The position numbers and the translations under genes were made by a program. DNA of 64,000 nt from Dysidea avara (Eukaryota; Porifera; Demospongiae; Dictyoceratida; Dysideidae). The stretch covers positions 14,675,959 to 14,739,958 of the forward strand of contig NC_089278.1 of assembly GCF_963678975.1 (NCBI RefSeq), in the 5' to 3' direction. The notes beneath the pieces are model-generated. The model did not search any database, was not told where the DNA came from, and saw only the letters and a list, made by a program, of their open reading frames with translations. Below are positions 1 through 11,369 of the stretch, piece by piece (the first letter of the stretch is position 1; each line of letters opens with the position of its first letter).

Positions 1-1811
1 CCCTTTACAGAGGGAAACTGGTTAAGCAGTAGGTATTGGGCAAAATTTATATGGTGATCATTCAACTCACTTCCATTTGTCAAAGTCATCTGATCATACA
101 ATGTTAACTTGTGGCTACCTGCTTGCAGCCAAATTTTGTTTGCTGATGTTACCACCATAGCATCACGATGACGACCACTCTCTTTGTGTTTCTGACAGGT
201 AGCATCGATAGACAGCGTAACAGAGTTTCTAGAGTCACTGGATGGTACTGCAATGAAATTAGTTGGACTGTTTGATACTGAAACAGGATTTGCAGGAGAT
301 GAAATAGTAATGGAATTGGTGGCACTGTTGGACAGTGTAACAAAGTTACTTTTGATGAAATTAGTTGGGCTGTTTGATACTGAAACAGGATTTGCAGGGG
401 ATGAAACAGTGATGGAATTGGTGGCACTGTTAGACATCATAACAGAGTTTCCAGAGTTACTCAATGGTACTATGGTGAAATTAGTTGGACTATTTGATAC
501 TGAAACAGGATTTTCAGGGGATGAAATAGTGATGGAATTGGTAGCACTGTTAGATAGCATAACAGAGTTACCTGACGGTATTGTGATGAAATTAGTTGGA
601 CTGTTTGATACTGTGGTGGGGGGTGAAATAGTGATGGAATTGGTGGCACTGTTGGACAGTGTAACGGAGTCACTTGACGGTACTGTGATGAAATTAGTTG
701 GACTGTTTGCTATGGACACAGGATTTGCAGGGGATGAAATAGTGATGGAATTGGTGGCACTGTTAGATAGTGTAACAGAGTCACTTGATGGTACTGTGAT
801 GAAATTAGTTGGACTGTTTGCTACAGACACAGGATTTGCAGGGGATGAAATAGTGATGGAATTGGTGACACTGTTAGATAGTGTAACAGAGTTGCCAGTG
901 CTACTTGACAGCACTGTAATGATATTAGTAGGGCTATTGGATACCAAAACAGGATTTGCAGGGGATGAAATAGTGGCACTGTTGGATAGCGTAGCATGAT
1001 TACTTGATTGTACTGTGATGAAATTAGTAGGTCTGTTTGATGCCGAAACAGGATTTGCAGGGGGTGAAATGGTAATGGAACTAGTAGTAGTACTGTTATA
1101 CTGTGTGACAGAATTTTTAGAGTCAATAGATGGCGATATGATTGAATTAAATGGGCTGTTCAATGACAAATCAGCATTGTGGTTGCAGGACTTGGTAACA
1201 CAATTAAGAGTATTCCCACCAGTAGTCTGAGCAAAGGTAACCAATTTGATGGGTGAAGTTGATGCAGAATGTACTGGTAGTATTGGTACTGAGTTCTTGG
1301 ATGACCATGTGGATGACAAGGAAGCGGCAGAATTTGAAACCTCTGTTGGAGATACCGCACAGTTCACAGATTGTTGACTTCTGTTGGCAGTGGCAATATC
1401 ACATGGAGATTCAGACGGAGCAAACCTAAGAAGCCGTTTCACTTCATCAGTTTCTTTATTAGGTCCACAAAAAGTAAGTTTGCAAGGCAGTTGTAGCCCT
1501 CCTTGGCGTAAATCACGAGAATGTTCCCTACTGCCTGTGACCTCGCAAGTAATACTTCCTCCTAGTTCAATAAAAGTTGAACAGAGTGTTGAAATGGTCC
1601 ATGGAAGATGGCCAACAACTCATCTACAGGTACCAGTACCTCTCACTACTGCGACCGCATAGGGATCTATCAAATTGCCTGCCTCCCTACAGCATTCCAG
1701 GATCTCCCCTACGGTTGCTGTCCATATTTCCTGATAAATGTGATATCCTCTTATTTTCGAATAATAGATACAACTACCGGTATGGGTGACGTCACTCCGA
1801 GCTTCACTCAT
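1..1811 (-). CDS. HIRAN-like domain / Ser-Thr repeat / C48-like protein, partial, with one in-frame stop
   Basis: One minus-strand frame stays open from the ATG at 1811 to the window edge, except for a TGA at 1622-1620. The first ~65 residues contain CREAGNLIDPYAVAVV, followed after the stop by VVGHLPW. This is the HIRAN-type pattern REPxNxxDxxAV...VGxLP, a domain known for binding DNA ends. Next come eight units of about 35 residues rich in Ser, Thr, Asn and Pro, with the core ITISSPANPVSVSNSPTNF (about 1090 to 240). The last ~50 residues before the edge (WLQAG...LNDHHINFAQ...NQFP) resemble the start of C48/Ulp1-like protease domains of animal transposon-related proteins. The start was chosen because it lies just upstream of the HIRAN region; an upstream ATG at 1967 is also in frame. 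The stop sits in an apparent 21-nt insertion (1639-1619). The gene may be a pseudogene, a domesticated transposon gene, or carry a local variant. The repeats also open false frames on the plus strand. Confidence 0.6.
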
Positions 1812-2147
1812 TGCAGCTGTCACCTCGGCTGTCACGTTCGTGCATGGTAGTAATCTACCACATACCAAAACAGGTAATACCTGTATCCCCGGTACTGTTT
1901 TGTTAGAGACGCACATAACATAAATAAATGTATAGATGCTTAGTACAGGTACGGTATCAGCGAACATTTTATCGCGAACAATTCTTTTTAAAGGAAATCT
2001 GGCTTACCCTCGAAAAATTTACCCCTCGAAATATTTAGGCTATACAGTAATACATGCCCAGACCTATTGGTAATTAGTTGTGGGCTTTCTTCAATTGCAG
2101 AATGAACCCCTGTTGTTATCAAATAAGTCCAGAGATAATACTATGTT
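1812..2147. other. short spacer upstream of the HIRAN-like gene
   Basis: No convincing coding exon or repeat was recognised here. It should contain the promoter of the minus-strand gene if translation starts at 1811. Confidence 0.4.
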
Positions 2148-2409
2148 TCATTCAACTAGCTGCAACTCTTTTGCTAACTCTTCAACCTTTGCCATATTTT
2201 TGGATGTTTAGCACTTGGTTCACTTGTGCCAGTTGGGCCACAACATTATTTCATTACTGCAGTGATCATACGTCTCACACAAATCTTACTATTAATAAAT
2301 CCGATACTTAGTTGACTGGCAGCTTCAAAATATCCCATTGAAAATAAGGTAGACTGTGGAATCTGCTCTCCAAATTCATCCATCATCATCCCCACTTTCA
2401 TATCGGTAA
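2148..2409 (-). other. possible coding exons, unidentified
   Basis: After a good acceptor (tttcag at 2415-2410) one minus frame reads TDMKVGMMMDEFGEQIPQ and stays open for about 50 residues. A second short charged stretch, MAKVEELAKELQLVE, ends in a stop at 2150-2148. The composition looks coding and partly coiled-coil, but no family was recognised and the two pieces are not joined by a proven splice. Confidence 0.25.
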
Positions 2410-2644
2410 CTGAAATAAAATGACCATGAAAGTTTCTTATACCTCTAACAATTGCTACTTTTTCTTATTAATGATTTCAATCCTGTATTAGAAGGAGGTT
2501 TTTGACGAGGTATGGTTCGTTTCCATTTTTGGATGTTTATTGACCTCACATTTTCATCCACAATTGGATGATTATTGCAAAGGAACAAAATCATCCAAAA
2601 GTGGATGATTATTGCTCATATCTCTATATAGTGAGAGATTTATG

Positions 2645-3055
2645 CAACAATCATCCAAATTTGGATGTTTCTTGCCATCCAATATTGGAATACATTTGTC
2701 GCTATCCAAATTTGGATGTTTCTTGCCCTCCAATATTGGAATACATTTGTCGCCATCCAAATTTGGATGTTTCTAGCCATCCAATATTGGAATACATTTC
2801 TGGTCATCCAAATTCGGATGTTTCTTGCCATCCAATATTGGAATACATTTCTGGTCATCCGAATTTGGATGTTTCTTGCCATCCAATATTGGAATACATT
2901 TGTTGCCATCCAAATTTGGATGTTTCTTGCCATCCAATATTGGAATACATTTGTTGCCATCCAAATTTGGATGTTTCTTGCCATCCAATATTGGAATACA
3001 TTCCTTGCCATCCAAATTTGGATGTTTCTTGCCATCCAATAATGGAATACATTTT
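2645..3055. repeat. 51-bp minisatellite, left arm, 8 units
   Basis: Each unit contains two perfect palindromes, ATCCAAATTTGGAT and TCCAATATTGGA, joined by TGTTTCTTGCCA and ATACATTTGT. Because 51 is divisible by three, several frames on both strands stay open; these are not genes. Confidence 0.95.
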
Positions 3056-3074
3056 ATTTCACAACAGTTAGCTC

Positions 3075-3235
3075 ACCGGTAGCATGTGCCTTTTCTGGTT
3101 ACAAAGAATATCCACCTTCTGCACTTTGCTTCTCTTCTCCTCTTCAATCACATGGTTGTCTTCTTCAAGCAAGGAAACCATATTCATGCACTAATTTTCT
3201 GTATCGACACCTTCCTTAGAGGAGCGTTTTAGTTT
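3075..3235 (-). pseudogene. coiled-coil-like coding remnant inside the foldback element
   Basis: The minus strand reads KRSSKEGVDTEN, a stop, then MVSLLEEDNHVIEEEKRSK and KVQKVDILCNQKRHMLP up to a possible donor (CCG|gtgagc). The charged heptad-like content looks coding. The in-frame stop and the lack of matching flanking exons suggest a relic. No family was recognised. Confidence 0.3.
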
Positions 3236-3584
3236 TTGTCACCACAAAACCATTTCTCAAGTGTTTATATTCTACTAGTAGAATAAGAAGCAATATCATT
3301 AAGTGTGGTAGGGTCATGGATAGTAATTTTGCTGTTTTCGTTGCTTTCTACTGTTTGTTAATGCAAGAAACAGCTTGATATGAAACACAAAATTGTCTTT
3401 TTTCATGTAGGTTTATTAAGTGCGGTAGGTTCATGGCAGTGATTGTCAAGGTTCATGATTCTTGCCAAAAATACGCATCAAAAACAGACTTGCAAACTCA
3501 TTGCGTCATTCCATTATGTAGTTCTAAAAGATAGTAAGTCACTCTTCTGAATGTAAATACATGAAATTAGCAGGGAGAAAGACA

Positions 3585-3726
3585 TCTTGATTGCCTGTCT
3601 AGGCCTAATCATGGACTTTTTCACCTTTCTGTACTTTTTCAAAACATCTTTAACCAGGCTGTGGAGCCAGGTGTCTTACAGACCTTCAGCACTTGTTAAG
3701 TGCTGTAAAGCATTAAAATAAATAGA
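3585..3726 (+). repeat. SINE-like fragment (3' part)
   Basis: It shares the block GTGTCTTACAGACCTTCAGC, the AAGTGCTGTAAAGCATT block and an AT-rich tail with fuller copies at 48487-48722 and 49865-50050. The tRNA-like head seen in those copies is missing here. Confidence 0.6.
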
Positions 3727-4435
3727 TTCAGCAGCATTGTATGACTAAAGTTAAGCACGATTCCGCCCATATTTTGTGTACATGTGTGTGTGGCTATAAT
3801 GGGAACTAAAATGTATGCACTCAGTGGCATTGTGCTACTACCAGTATCTTCTTGTTTCATTATTGTGATCCCTACTCATGGTGAAAAATTTCTAATCCAA
3901 AAAGTTGGAGAAACTCATAGGATGCTTTTTGGGCCATTTTGAAGTAGAATGCACTCAGTGGCACTGTGTTGCTATCTTCTTGTTTCAGTGCTTTTATTAT
4001 TGTGATCCCTACACATACTGAAAATTCCACAGAAACTGATCATCTGCAGCTGTATGCTACCAATCTCACTTAAAATAATTGAGGTTTCAATAACCTCTAT
4101 TTGGGGGACTCCAATGTTTTTGAGTACTGTTTCTATGGGCCGTAAATGGAGGTCGACTTGTTAGTGTACTACAGGAAGAAGATATCGAGCTAAAACTAAC
4201 AGGTACAGCTATAAGGCAATAACACAATTTTTTTTACTCGGGTTTAAATTTTTCGCCTGTTTTTCCGAGTAGAGGTAAATTAGCATTTCTTTAACAATAC
4301 CTGGTGATTTCATTTCGAAATTATCTCTAGAAGTCGCATGATAGGTCCTTAGAAGTATTCTTCGTGGGAAGCTGTACTCGAAAACGTAAGAGTCCCCTAA
4401 ATAGAGTTTGCAAGACGTCATTTCGGAAATAGTCT

Positions 4436-5035
4436 ATATTGGATGGCAAGAACCATCTAATTTTGGAAAGCAAAACTTACATTCCAATAATGGATAGTAA
4501 GAAACATCCATTTTTGGAAAGCAAAACTTATATTTCAATATTGGATGGCAAAAACCATGCGATTTTGGAAGGCGGAAGTTACATTCCAATATTGGATTGC
4601 AAGAAACATCCAATTTTGGACGACAGAAATTACATTCCAATATTGGATGGCAAGAAACATCCAATTTTGGAAGGCAGAAATTACATTCCAATATAGGATG
4701 GCAAGAAACATCCAATTTTAGACGACAGAAATTACATTCCAATATAGGATGGCAAGAAACATCCGATTTTGGACGACAGAAATTGCATTCCAATATTGGA
4801 TGGCAAGAAACATCCAATTTTGGAAGGCTGAAGTTACATTCCAATATTGGATGGCAAGAAACATCCAATTTTGGACGACAGAAATTACATTCCAATATTG
4901 GATGGCAAGAAACATCCGATTTTGGAAGGCAAAGTTTACATTCCAATATTGGATGGTTAGAAACATCCGATTTTGGAAGGCTAAGTTTACATTCCAATAT
5001 TGGATGGTTAGAAACATCCGATTTTGGATGCTTCT
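4436..5035. repeat. 51-bp minisatellite, right arm, ~11.5 units
   Basis: These are inverted relatives of the left array: GGATGGCAAGAAACATCC, then AATTTTGGAAGGCAG, then TACATTCCAATATT. The right units have diverged from the left ones (for example CAATTTTGG instead of CAAATTTGG), but are homogeneous among themselves. That suggests each arm homogenises separately. Confidence 0.95.
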
Positions 5036-5271
5036 TGCATACATCTCTCACTATATAGTGAATCAAGCAAATATCATCCACTTTTGGATGATATTTGCTT
5101 ACATAAGCACTCACTATATAGAGAATCAAGCAATAATCATCCACTTTTGGATGATGTTTGCTTATGTAACTATAAGAGAGATGAGTAATAATCATCCAAA
5201 ATGGATGATTTAGTGAAGCATCATCCATATTTGGATGAAAATGTGAGGTCAAAAAGCATCCGATTTTGGAA

Positions 5272-5594
5272 TTTGACTATACCTGTTTTTGACTCAAAGT
5301 TGATTGTTTTGGTGCTAAAATACATCATTGCAAATGACAGAACTGATAATGCAGTGACAAGCACTCTGCCAGCTGAGCACTCTAGCCCAAGAGGAGGTGC
5401 ACATAGTGTTACAATTTTTTCAGATGCACTCTCATGCATGTTGTTTTGTACAAAGAAAGTACAGTTACTAATTGTCATCACCTCCCTGGTCTTATATGTG
5501 TAAGTTTAAGCCTAATGCATATATGCTTTTACTGTACCTTTAATTCACAGGTTTTGATTAGTGATTTAATTATTATTTCAATGTTCTTGTGCAG
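5272..5594. other. spacer between foldback element and truncated P450
   Basis: No P450 exon 8 (helix I) or other coding exon could be found here. A helix I exon would be expected within a few hundred bases if the gene were complete. Confidence 0.5.
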
Positions 5595-5959
5595 GTCTCA
5601 GCTGGGTGCTGTACTGTCTGGCAATGTACAAGGAACACCAGGAAATGTGTAGGAAAGAGATCAGAGAGGCATTAGCTGGTAGGGACTACATCACGTGGTG
5701 AGCTATTAACTACCACTACACTGTTATTGGTTGATGTGTACACTGTCAGGGAAGACCTGTCCAAACTCTCCTATACTACAATGTGTATTAAGGAGTCATT
5801 GAGGCTATACCCACCTGTACCATACATTGGAAAACAATTATCAGAAGATATGATAATAGATGGAGACAGAATACCTAAAGGTATATTTGTTAGCAATTTG
5901 ACAGAAGTTGGGAGACCATATCATACAGTACAGTCAGTAGTGGGGATCATGAAGCGTGG

Positions 5960-6130
5960 ACCTGCAGAGTGACACTGTCTTTCCAAACGTGCCTTTAGCA
6001 TGACCCAAAGTGCTTCCAATAAGTTGCTGCAGTTTTGTGGAATTTTTTACTTACTGACTGACTCTTGCATGCCTTTAGTCAAGCAGAGCTTAATAAAAGC
6101 TAATGCTAAAAGGCTTGAGATTTTCACTTT
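5960..6130. repeat. GACTGACT-family dispersed repeat, fragment
   Basis: CCCAAAGTGCTTCCAATAAG, GGAATTTTTTACTTACTGAC and related words match the family found at 20340, 21790, 28945, 39845, 41285, 46125 and 60425. The copy is degraded. Confidence 0.5.
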
Positions 6131-7325
6131 TAGACAAGGCTGAGACCACAAAGCCAGCAATAAGCCAGTTTGGAGCTTAGTTTCTTTTATGGCTGCAAGT
6201 AGGGACTACTACAATTAATGATGTTAAGCAACAGAGATCATTACCTGACTTGTAAATTTAAGTGATACTACTTTTGCATATTTATTCCCTACTTTAGCCT
6301 CTATAAATAGCAATAAATATACTATAGGGATTAAAATTTGTACATCAGGTGATGATCTCCCTCAGGTGTGTGGGAATCAAGAGGAGAGGGGGGTACACTA
6401 TTTAAAGTGAATTTTGGCTTCCACATTTTGTGACCAAGTGACAGTGAAAAATACCAGCTTTGTAAACACAAAAAAGCCATGCAAGAAGCCTTACTGTCAC
6501 TACCCTTGTGGCTACAGTAGAAACAGTACAAAGAATGTCTTATCTGTGACATATATATGTACCTTTACGCAATATAAAAGTGTAAGGAGCATAAAAAGCT
6601 AATAGGGGTGCTTAATTAAGCAAGGCAAATCAGAGGCATTGTAACAGGTTGGAGAGGCCACAGCCAAAACTAATTTTGTGCATCAACACCCCTGCAGACA
6701 CATTTTTCAAGTTCCATTCAGTTCATACGTGGGTTACTATGAAGATGTTTTTGAGCTACCCTATACTGTCACAGTACATATACCTTGCTAGAGCTACTGC
6801 CTGTGACGTGCCTGAGGATGCATTATCATATCACATGCTTATCATGATCCCTGGAAGTGACACATCACATCTTTTGTGCCCAGTATAATATGAAGTGATT
6901 TCATGGATGAAATTTATAATTGTTAGAATGTCAACAGTATCATATAGCTAATTTTTTTTGAGGGGTTAATTGTTTGCAAATAATTCATGGATTTTACCAG
7001 TGGCATGTACCAAATTAGCTAGCTACCAGCTTATGAATAACGTTTTTACAAGTGCATCAATTGTGATCATAAAAACTACCCCCTTGAAAATAATATGCTA
7101 TATGGTCTTTATCAATAAGTTTGTAGACACGTTTCAGTTTTATTTATGTGTGCGTCTTACACATAGGAACATGGATCACACTCTGTATAATTGTAATGCA
7201 CCGTGATCCATTGGTTTGGGACAATGCAGAGGTAATGCTTTGTTGTTATGTTAGGACTGTAATTTTGAAGTTTGAAAATTTCTTGGAAAGGAAGTTTGTA
7301 TGTGAAGGTCTAGCATCCATTTAAC

Positions 7326-8348
7326 TAGGGCTAAAACGAATATTCTAAATGAAAGAGAATGAATATTTTTAGTCAAGAACGAATAATAGAATATTCTATA
7401 TATAGTGTTATACTCTTATACAGTGTATATGTGTTATTTCTTATTATTTGTATTCAATTGTAAAACATCATTAAAATTTGATACAGTATATAGGCAGCTT
7501 TTGAAATGAAGTAAAAGTGTCTGATGATGTAGCTACTAGAGGTGTACCGATAAAGATTTTTCAGCTGTATTGATATCTGATTAATTTGTACCTAAAAGAG
7601 CTGATACTGATTATATACCGATTAAATTATTGTATATTCGTAAATCAAATAGAACTACAGGTGTAGCTACTACATGATGTATATTCTAATGATTTGTAGC
7701 ATTGAGAAAAGAGAAGTGATGTAACTTTACTATATTGCACAACTACTTATGGTGGTGTGGCCTCTATTACAAATTAGGCATCACAAATATTTTACTATGA
7801 TACATGCTCCCTTGTCTGGATTACTCCGTATTTTGATTAGTTCCAAGATGGCTGTAATACACAGGTGATCACTTTAGTTTTCCTGTAGTGCAGTTTTTTA
7901 TTCTTGAAGTGCAGCTAACAGCTACTGTTCTGGGTAAGAATACTTTAACACTAATAGCAGTACTCACACGCGCAGTCGTATGGCTTCTCGTAACTTAGCG
8001 TTTTATAGAATAGTGTAGAGAGGCTTTCTGTTTGTTTGTAGCGAGCAAAAAGGCTTTTGATAGCTGGCCATGCAAACTAATAGATTCATAGAGCGTTTGT
8101 GCCCATTATTACTGAATATAGAAGGCAAATCAGCAACCGATCGCGATCTGATCACCCTCGCGATCACCAATCCGATTATTGGTACATCTCTAGTCCAGTG
8201 TCTGATGTTGTAGAGACTTACAAAGATTCCTCATTACTAGTGTCCGCCATCTTTACTGTAAATTTCGATGTTTCAAATTCAATAATTCCTTCGAACGAAG
8301 TCGAATCGAATACGAATTCGAATATTCGGTATATTCGTTTTAGCCCTA
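7326..8348. mobile_element. hAT-like non-autonomous transposon
   Basis: Terminal inverted repeats TAGGGCTAAAACGAATAT start at 7326 and end at 8348. They are flanked by a perfect 8-bp duplication CATTTAAC (7318-7325 and 8349-8356), the size typical of hAT elements. It sits in a P450 intron and has no transposase. Confidence 0.9.
7537..8192. mobile_element. second hAT-like element nested in the first
   Basis: The ends are TAGAGGTGTACCGATAA and, inverted, TAGAGATGTACCAATAA. No matching 8-bp duplication was found directly at the ends, but AGTGTCTGATG lies just outside both (7516 and 8197), so the boundary is uncertain. Confidence 0.55.
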
Positions 8349-10276
8349 CATTTAACATACAAAGTGCCCGGGTGTACAATGTCACTGTTGAAATTACGTT
8401 TTTAATGAGTCCCTTTTACAGTTGATTTTAAACAAATTACATCAGGTGAGTGAGAACTGAATTGATTTGCTAAAATTACATAGTCAAAACAAGTCTACCA
8501 AAACAAAGAAGTCATCATCATGCATTAAATGTTAAGATACAGATTCTTTGAAACTGGTTATCCTAAAATGAGTGCTCAAATCCCAACCTTACACTTCACC
8601 CAAACACCCAAATGAACTATATACTGCATGCAGAGGACAAACACCAGATATAGTGCATGCCAAGCATACTGGGGTGGTTCAAATGAATTGAAGAGTTTAT
8701 ACATGTTAGTGGCCATGCAGAGCAAAGCCAGGTGAATGAGGAAGTAATTTGCCTTATAGAAATACAAATCATCAGAACAAATGAAGTGATCTGATCCTCC
8801 ACAACTGTAACTGTTGCGTCCACTTCTCAGGTAATCACACTAGACACTACAAAGAGTACAACACTTACATACAACTCAGCCTTTTCACAGGTCCCTCTAT
8901 AGTGGGATAGCATTAATTTTGCAGATCAGGCCAATTTCTACTGCCATACTTTCCAAACAGAGAATAGCAGACCCTAGCTGCTTGTATCAGGGGCATATGC
9001 AGGAATTTTGAAAAGGGGTTTCCCAGAGGTTTCCGTTACAGCTAAGTGACTGTTATATTAGAGTAGTTTATATTGTCTGACTACTTTATTAGAGTATCTC
9101 GATCTTTTCACCAACATTATTGTTCAGAACAGGACATTGGAGTTGACTAATGCATTGATTATATATTCTAAATTGTATTGTGTTATTGTATAAACTTTAA
9201 ACAACAACAATTTCTTACATATGTAACTATAAACTATCTAGTAGCTAGGTGAATTATAAAACAAATCTAATACCAAAAAATGTTGAGGATCAGTTTTAAG
9301 TAGTTCAATATACAGCATACAGTAGGGGCATTTTCAGGGGGTTTCAGGAAACTCTTTGAATTTTACGCACTACTTGAAACATTAAGAAATTAAAACTTTA
9401 GGTTTCCAGAATCTACCGTGAAACAGGACACATTTTAAACCTTTATCTGAGTTAAATAATAGTTTCTCACATAAAAGCAACGCTTATTATAAATGTATGT
9501 GTCACACTAGAAATTTGATCCAACAAGGTTCAATGCTGACAACTTAAAGAAAAGAGATCCTTTTACCTATCTTCCTTTTTCTGCTGGACCAAGGCATGTA
9601 CTACATGTGTTAATAGATATGCAGTATACACACTGACTTGAAATTCAAGCTCACTGGATCTGTATAGGCAGTGAATCACATTCCAACAAAACAGTAGATA
9701 TTACTAAGGCATGCAGCTACCATATTCCCTTGTATAAAAGCTTGAATGCGTGTTTATGAAGTTTAGACATAGCTTTTTTACAACTAACAGAAGGTCTTTA
9801 TTTAAGTTTTAAGACTGGGTGCTTTTTCAGCTGGTCAAACAATAAGTGACCTAGCTTTGTTTGAGACTAGGCAAGACTCCAACCTATAATCAAAAATTAG
9901 AGCTTATTTGTATGTAACAAGTTTGTATGTAATGATACACAATATAGTTGCAAAGAATTTGGCTGATAAGTGTTCACAAGCATTTTATCATTAGATCACT
10001 TTCATAAACATAACAAAATGAGATGTATTTCATAGGAATTGCATCGGCCAGCATTTTGCCATGGATGAACTAAGAGTGGCAGTAGCACATGTTCTGAACA
10101 AGTGAGTTTGTTGACAGGAATATGTTCACACACAACATATGAATATTTGCTGATTGTTGTGTTTTTAACTCCTCAGATTTCACTTGGAAGTAGATAAAGA
10201 ACACAATGTTGAACGTTATGCTGTTGCAGTGCTTAATGCACAAGCAGGAATTAAACTGACACTGAGTCTTGTGTAA

Positions 10277-11369
10277 CATTTACTGTAATCACACAATTCT
10301 GACTATTGTACAACTAGTGAGTAAAGCTATACAATTGCTTACAACAGTTTGGTGTATTGTGATATAGTGTTTTCATGGTAAACTTTCATGTTGGGTATAC
10401 CACTTAATAAAATGTTAAATTTCTAAGGGTATCGATATATTCACATGGACTACAATATAAACCACTGGTAACTACAAGGCTAGTATGAATTGTTACTAGA
10501 AATGCTACTTGCTTGTGAGGATGCAGTGTCTCAAATTTGAGTGATCATAATTTTATTTACAGTGTTCACCTCAAGGTCATATGCACAGCAAGATACCAAC
10601 TTGACATAATATTATAAGTAAATGTTGTCTTTGTGATTGTTTTCCTGGTAGCAATAAAGTAGTTATCTCATAGCTTTGTACTATCCTCAACTTGGATCAC
10701 AGAACACACTAACTGTATTAGTTTGTAATTTGTACTCTTGTTTTACTTTCAAGGCTGTATTGCGAAGTGCATGTAGGTATCATGAAGATTTATGGGAATT
10801 GTTTGTCCATAGCGAAATCAAAAGTTGTAGCAATAAATTTTTCTGAGCTTGTTTGGTTGATGCACCACTTCTGGTTGTGGTACAACCAGGGAGAGTTTGA
10901 AGAACAAATGGTGGCCAAGATTTCTACTGCAAGTGGGATAAAGTTGCACCCTGACTCCTATAGAGCATCTTAATGTCTTTGATCCCAGCTGCGGCAGCTA
11001 CCCCAGCACAAGAAGAAGAGGAAGAATCTAATAAATCAAAATATGCCAAATGGCCATACTGAAAATTAGGGTGCAGGTATACACACTGAATGATCCTCAC
11101 AAGAAACACGTTCCTTTAACAGAGCATGATGGACAATCTTGCTACAACGTATATTGACTATTGTGGTGATCACCTAGCTTCGGGACTGTTCCCATGGCTC
11201 TATGAGAATTTGTTGCCATGATGCTCTAGTTGACATAGTAGTGGGGATAGTGGAAAAAGTGGAATTCCAAGCCACAAACAAAGGCCAACAACAAACTCAG
11301 GTACAGAGCAAGGGAAACTTGGGGAATAGTCTTGAGCCACCCACTACTAGCACTAGATAAGTGAGAAAG
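10277..11369. other. spacer without recognised genes
   Basis: This is AT-rich DNA downstream of the truncated P450. A 68-codon open frame at 10767-10973 has no recognisable motif and no supporting splice structure. Confidence 0.5.

Larger units (their letters stand above)
2521..5271. mobile_element. Foldback-type element with minisatellite inverted ends
   Basis: The outer ends are inverted copies: TTCCATTTTTGGATG at 2521 and, read from the other strand, TTCCAAAATCGGATG at 5271. Both are followed by TTGACCTCACATTTTCATCC. Inward, both arms carry matching ATCATCCAAAAGTGGATGAT hairpin units and a CTATATAGTGAG segment. Each arm then runs into a tandem array of one 51-bp unit, eight copies on the left and about 11.5 on the right, in opposite orientation. 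Long inverted repeats made of tandem subrepeats are the hallmark of Foldback/Galileo-type DNA transposons. The centre (3060-4430) encodes no recognisable transposase, so the copy is non-autonomous. No convincing target duplication was found. It lies between the HIRAN-like gene and the truncated P450 and may mark the breakpoint of that P450. Confidence 0.75.
5595..10276 (+). pseudogene. CYP4-like cytochrome P450, 3' half only (six exons)
   Basis: Exons are 5595-5697, 5750-5880, 7167-7231, 9511-9593, 10036-10101 and 10177-10276. They join in phase and have the same lengths as the last exons of the downstream copy, apart from the 29-nt deletion there and a last exon 3 nt shorter here. The product begins at GLSWVLYCLAMYKEHQE after helix I. 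It contains the K-helix KESLRLYPP (ExxR), the meander, the heme loop FSAGPRNCIG with the cysteine ligand, and ends HVERYAV...LSLV-stop. P450s of this type are ER-membrane mono-oxygenases; CYP4 members often hydroxylate fatty acids. The membrane anchor, helix C and helix I exons are absent from the 5.6 kb upstream, so this is a 5'-truncated duplicate or its front lies outside the window. The donor after 9593 is GC, not GT. The downstream exons are intact and open. Confidence 0.8.

Noticed and set aside
253..999. 248-codon plus-strand frame of MKLVGLFDTETGF-type repeats
   Set aside because: It is the shadow of the minus-strand Ser/Thr-rich repeat gene. The minus frame continues into non-repeated coding sequence on both sides; the plus frame does not.
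2568..3071. Open frames in several phases over the 51-bp array
   Set aside because: A repeat length divisible by three keeps all frames open; there is no non-repetitive coding context.
2645..5035. CRISPR-like array
   Set aside because: There are no unique spacers; the whole 51-bp unit is repeated. The surrounding genes are eukaryotic.
2461..5290. Target duplication TTTGAC around the foldback element
   Set aside because: TTTGAC occurs near both ends (about 2501 and 5272), but the left copy is some 15 bases away from the inverted end, so it is probably chance.
10767..10973. 68-codon frame MHVGIMKIYGN
   Set aside because: No recognisable motif, no splice context, and compositionally like its AT-rich surroundings.
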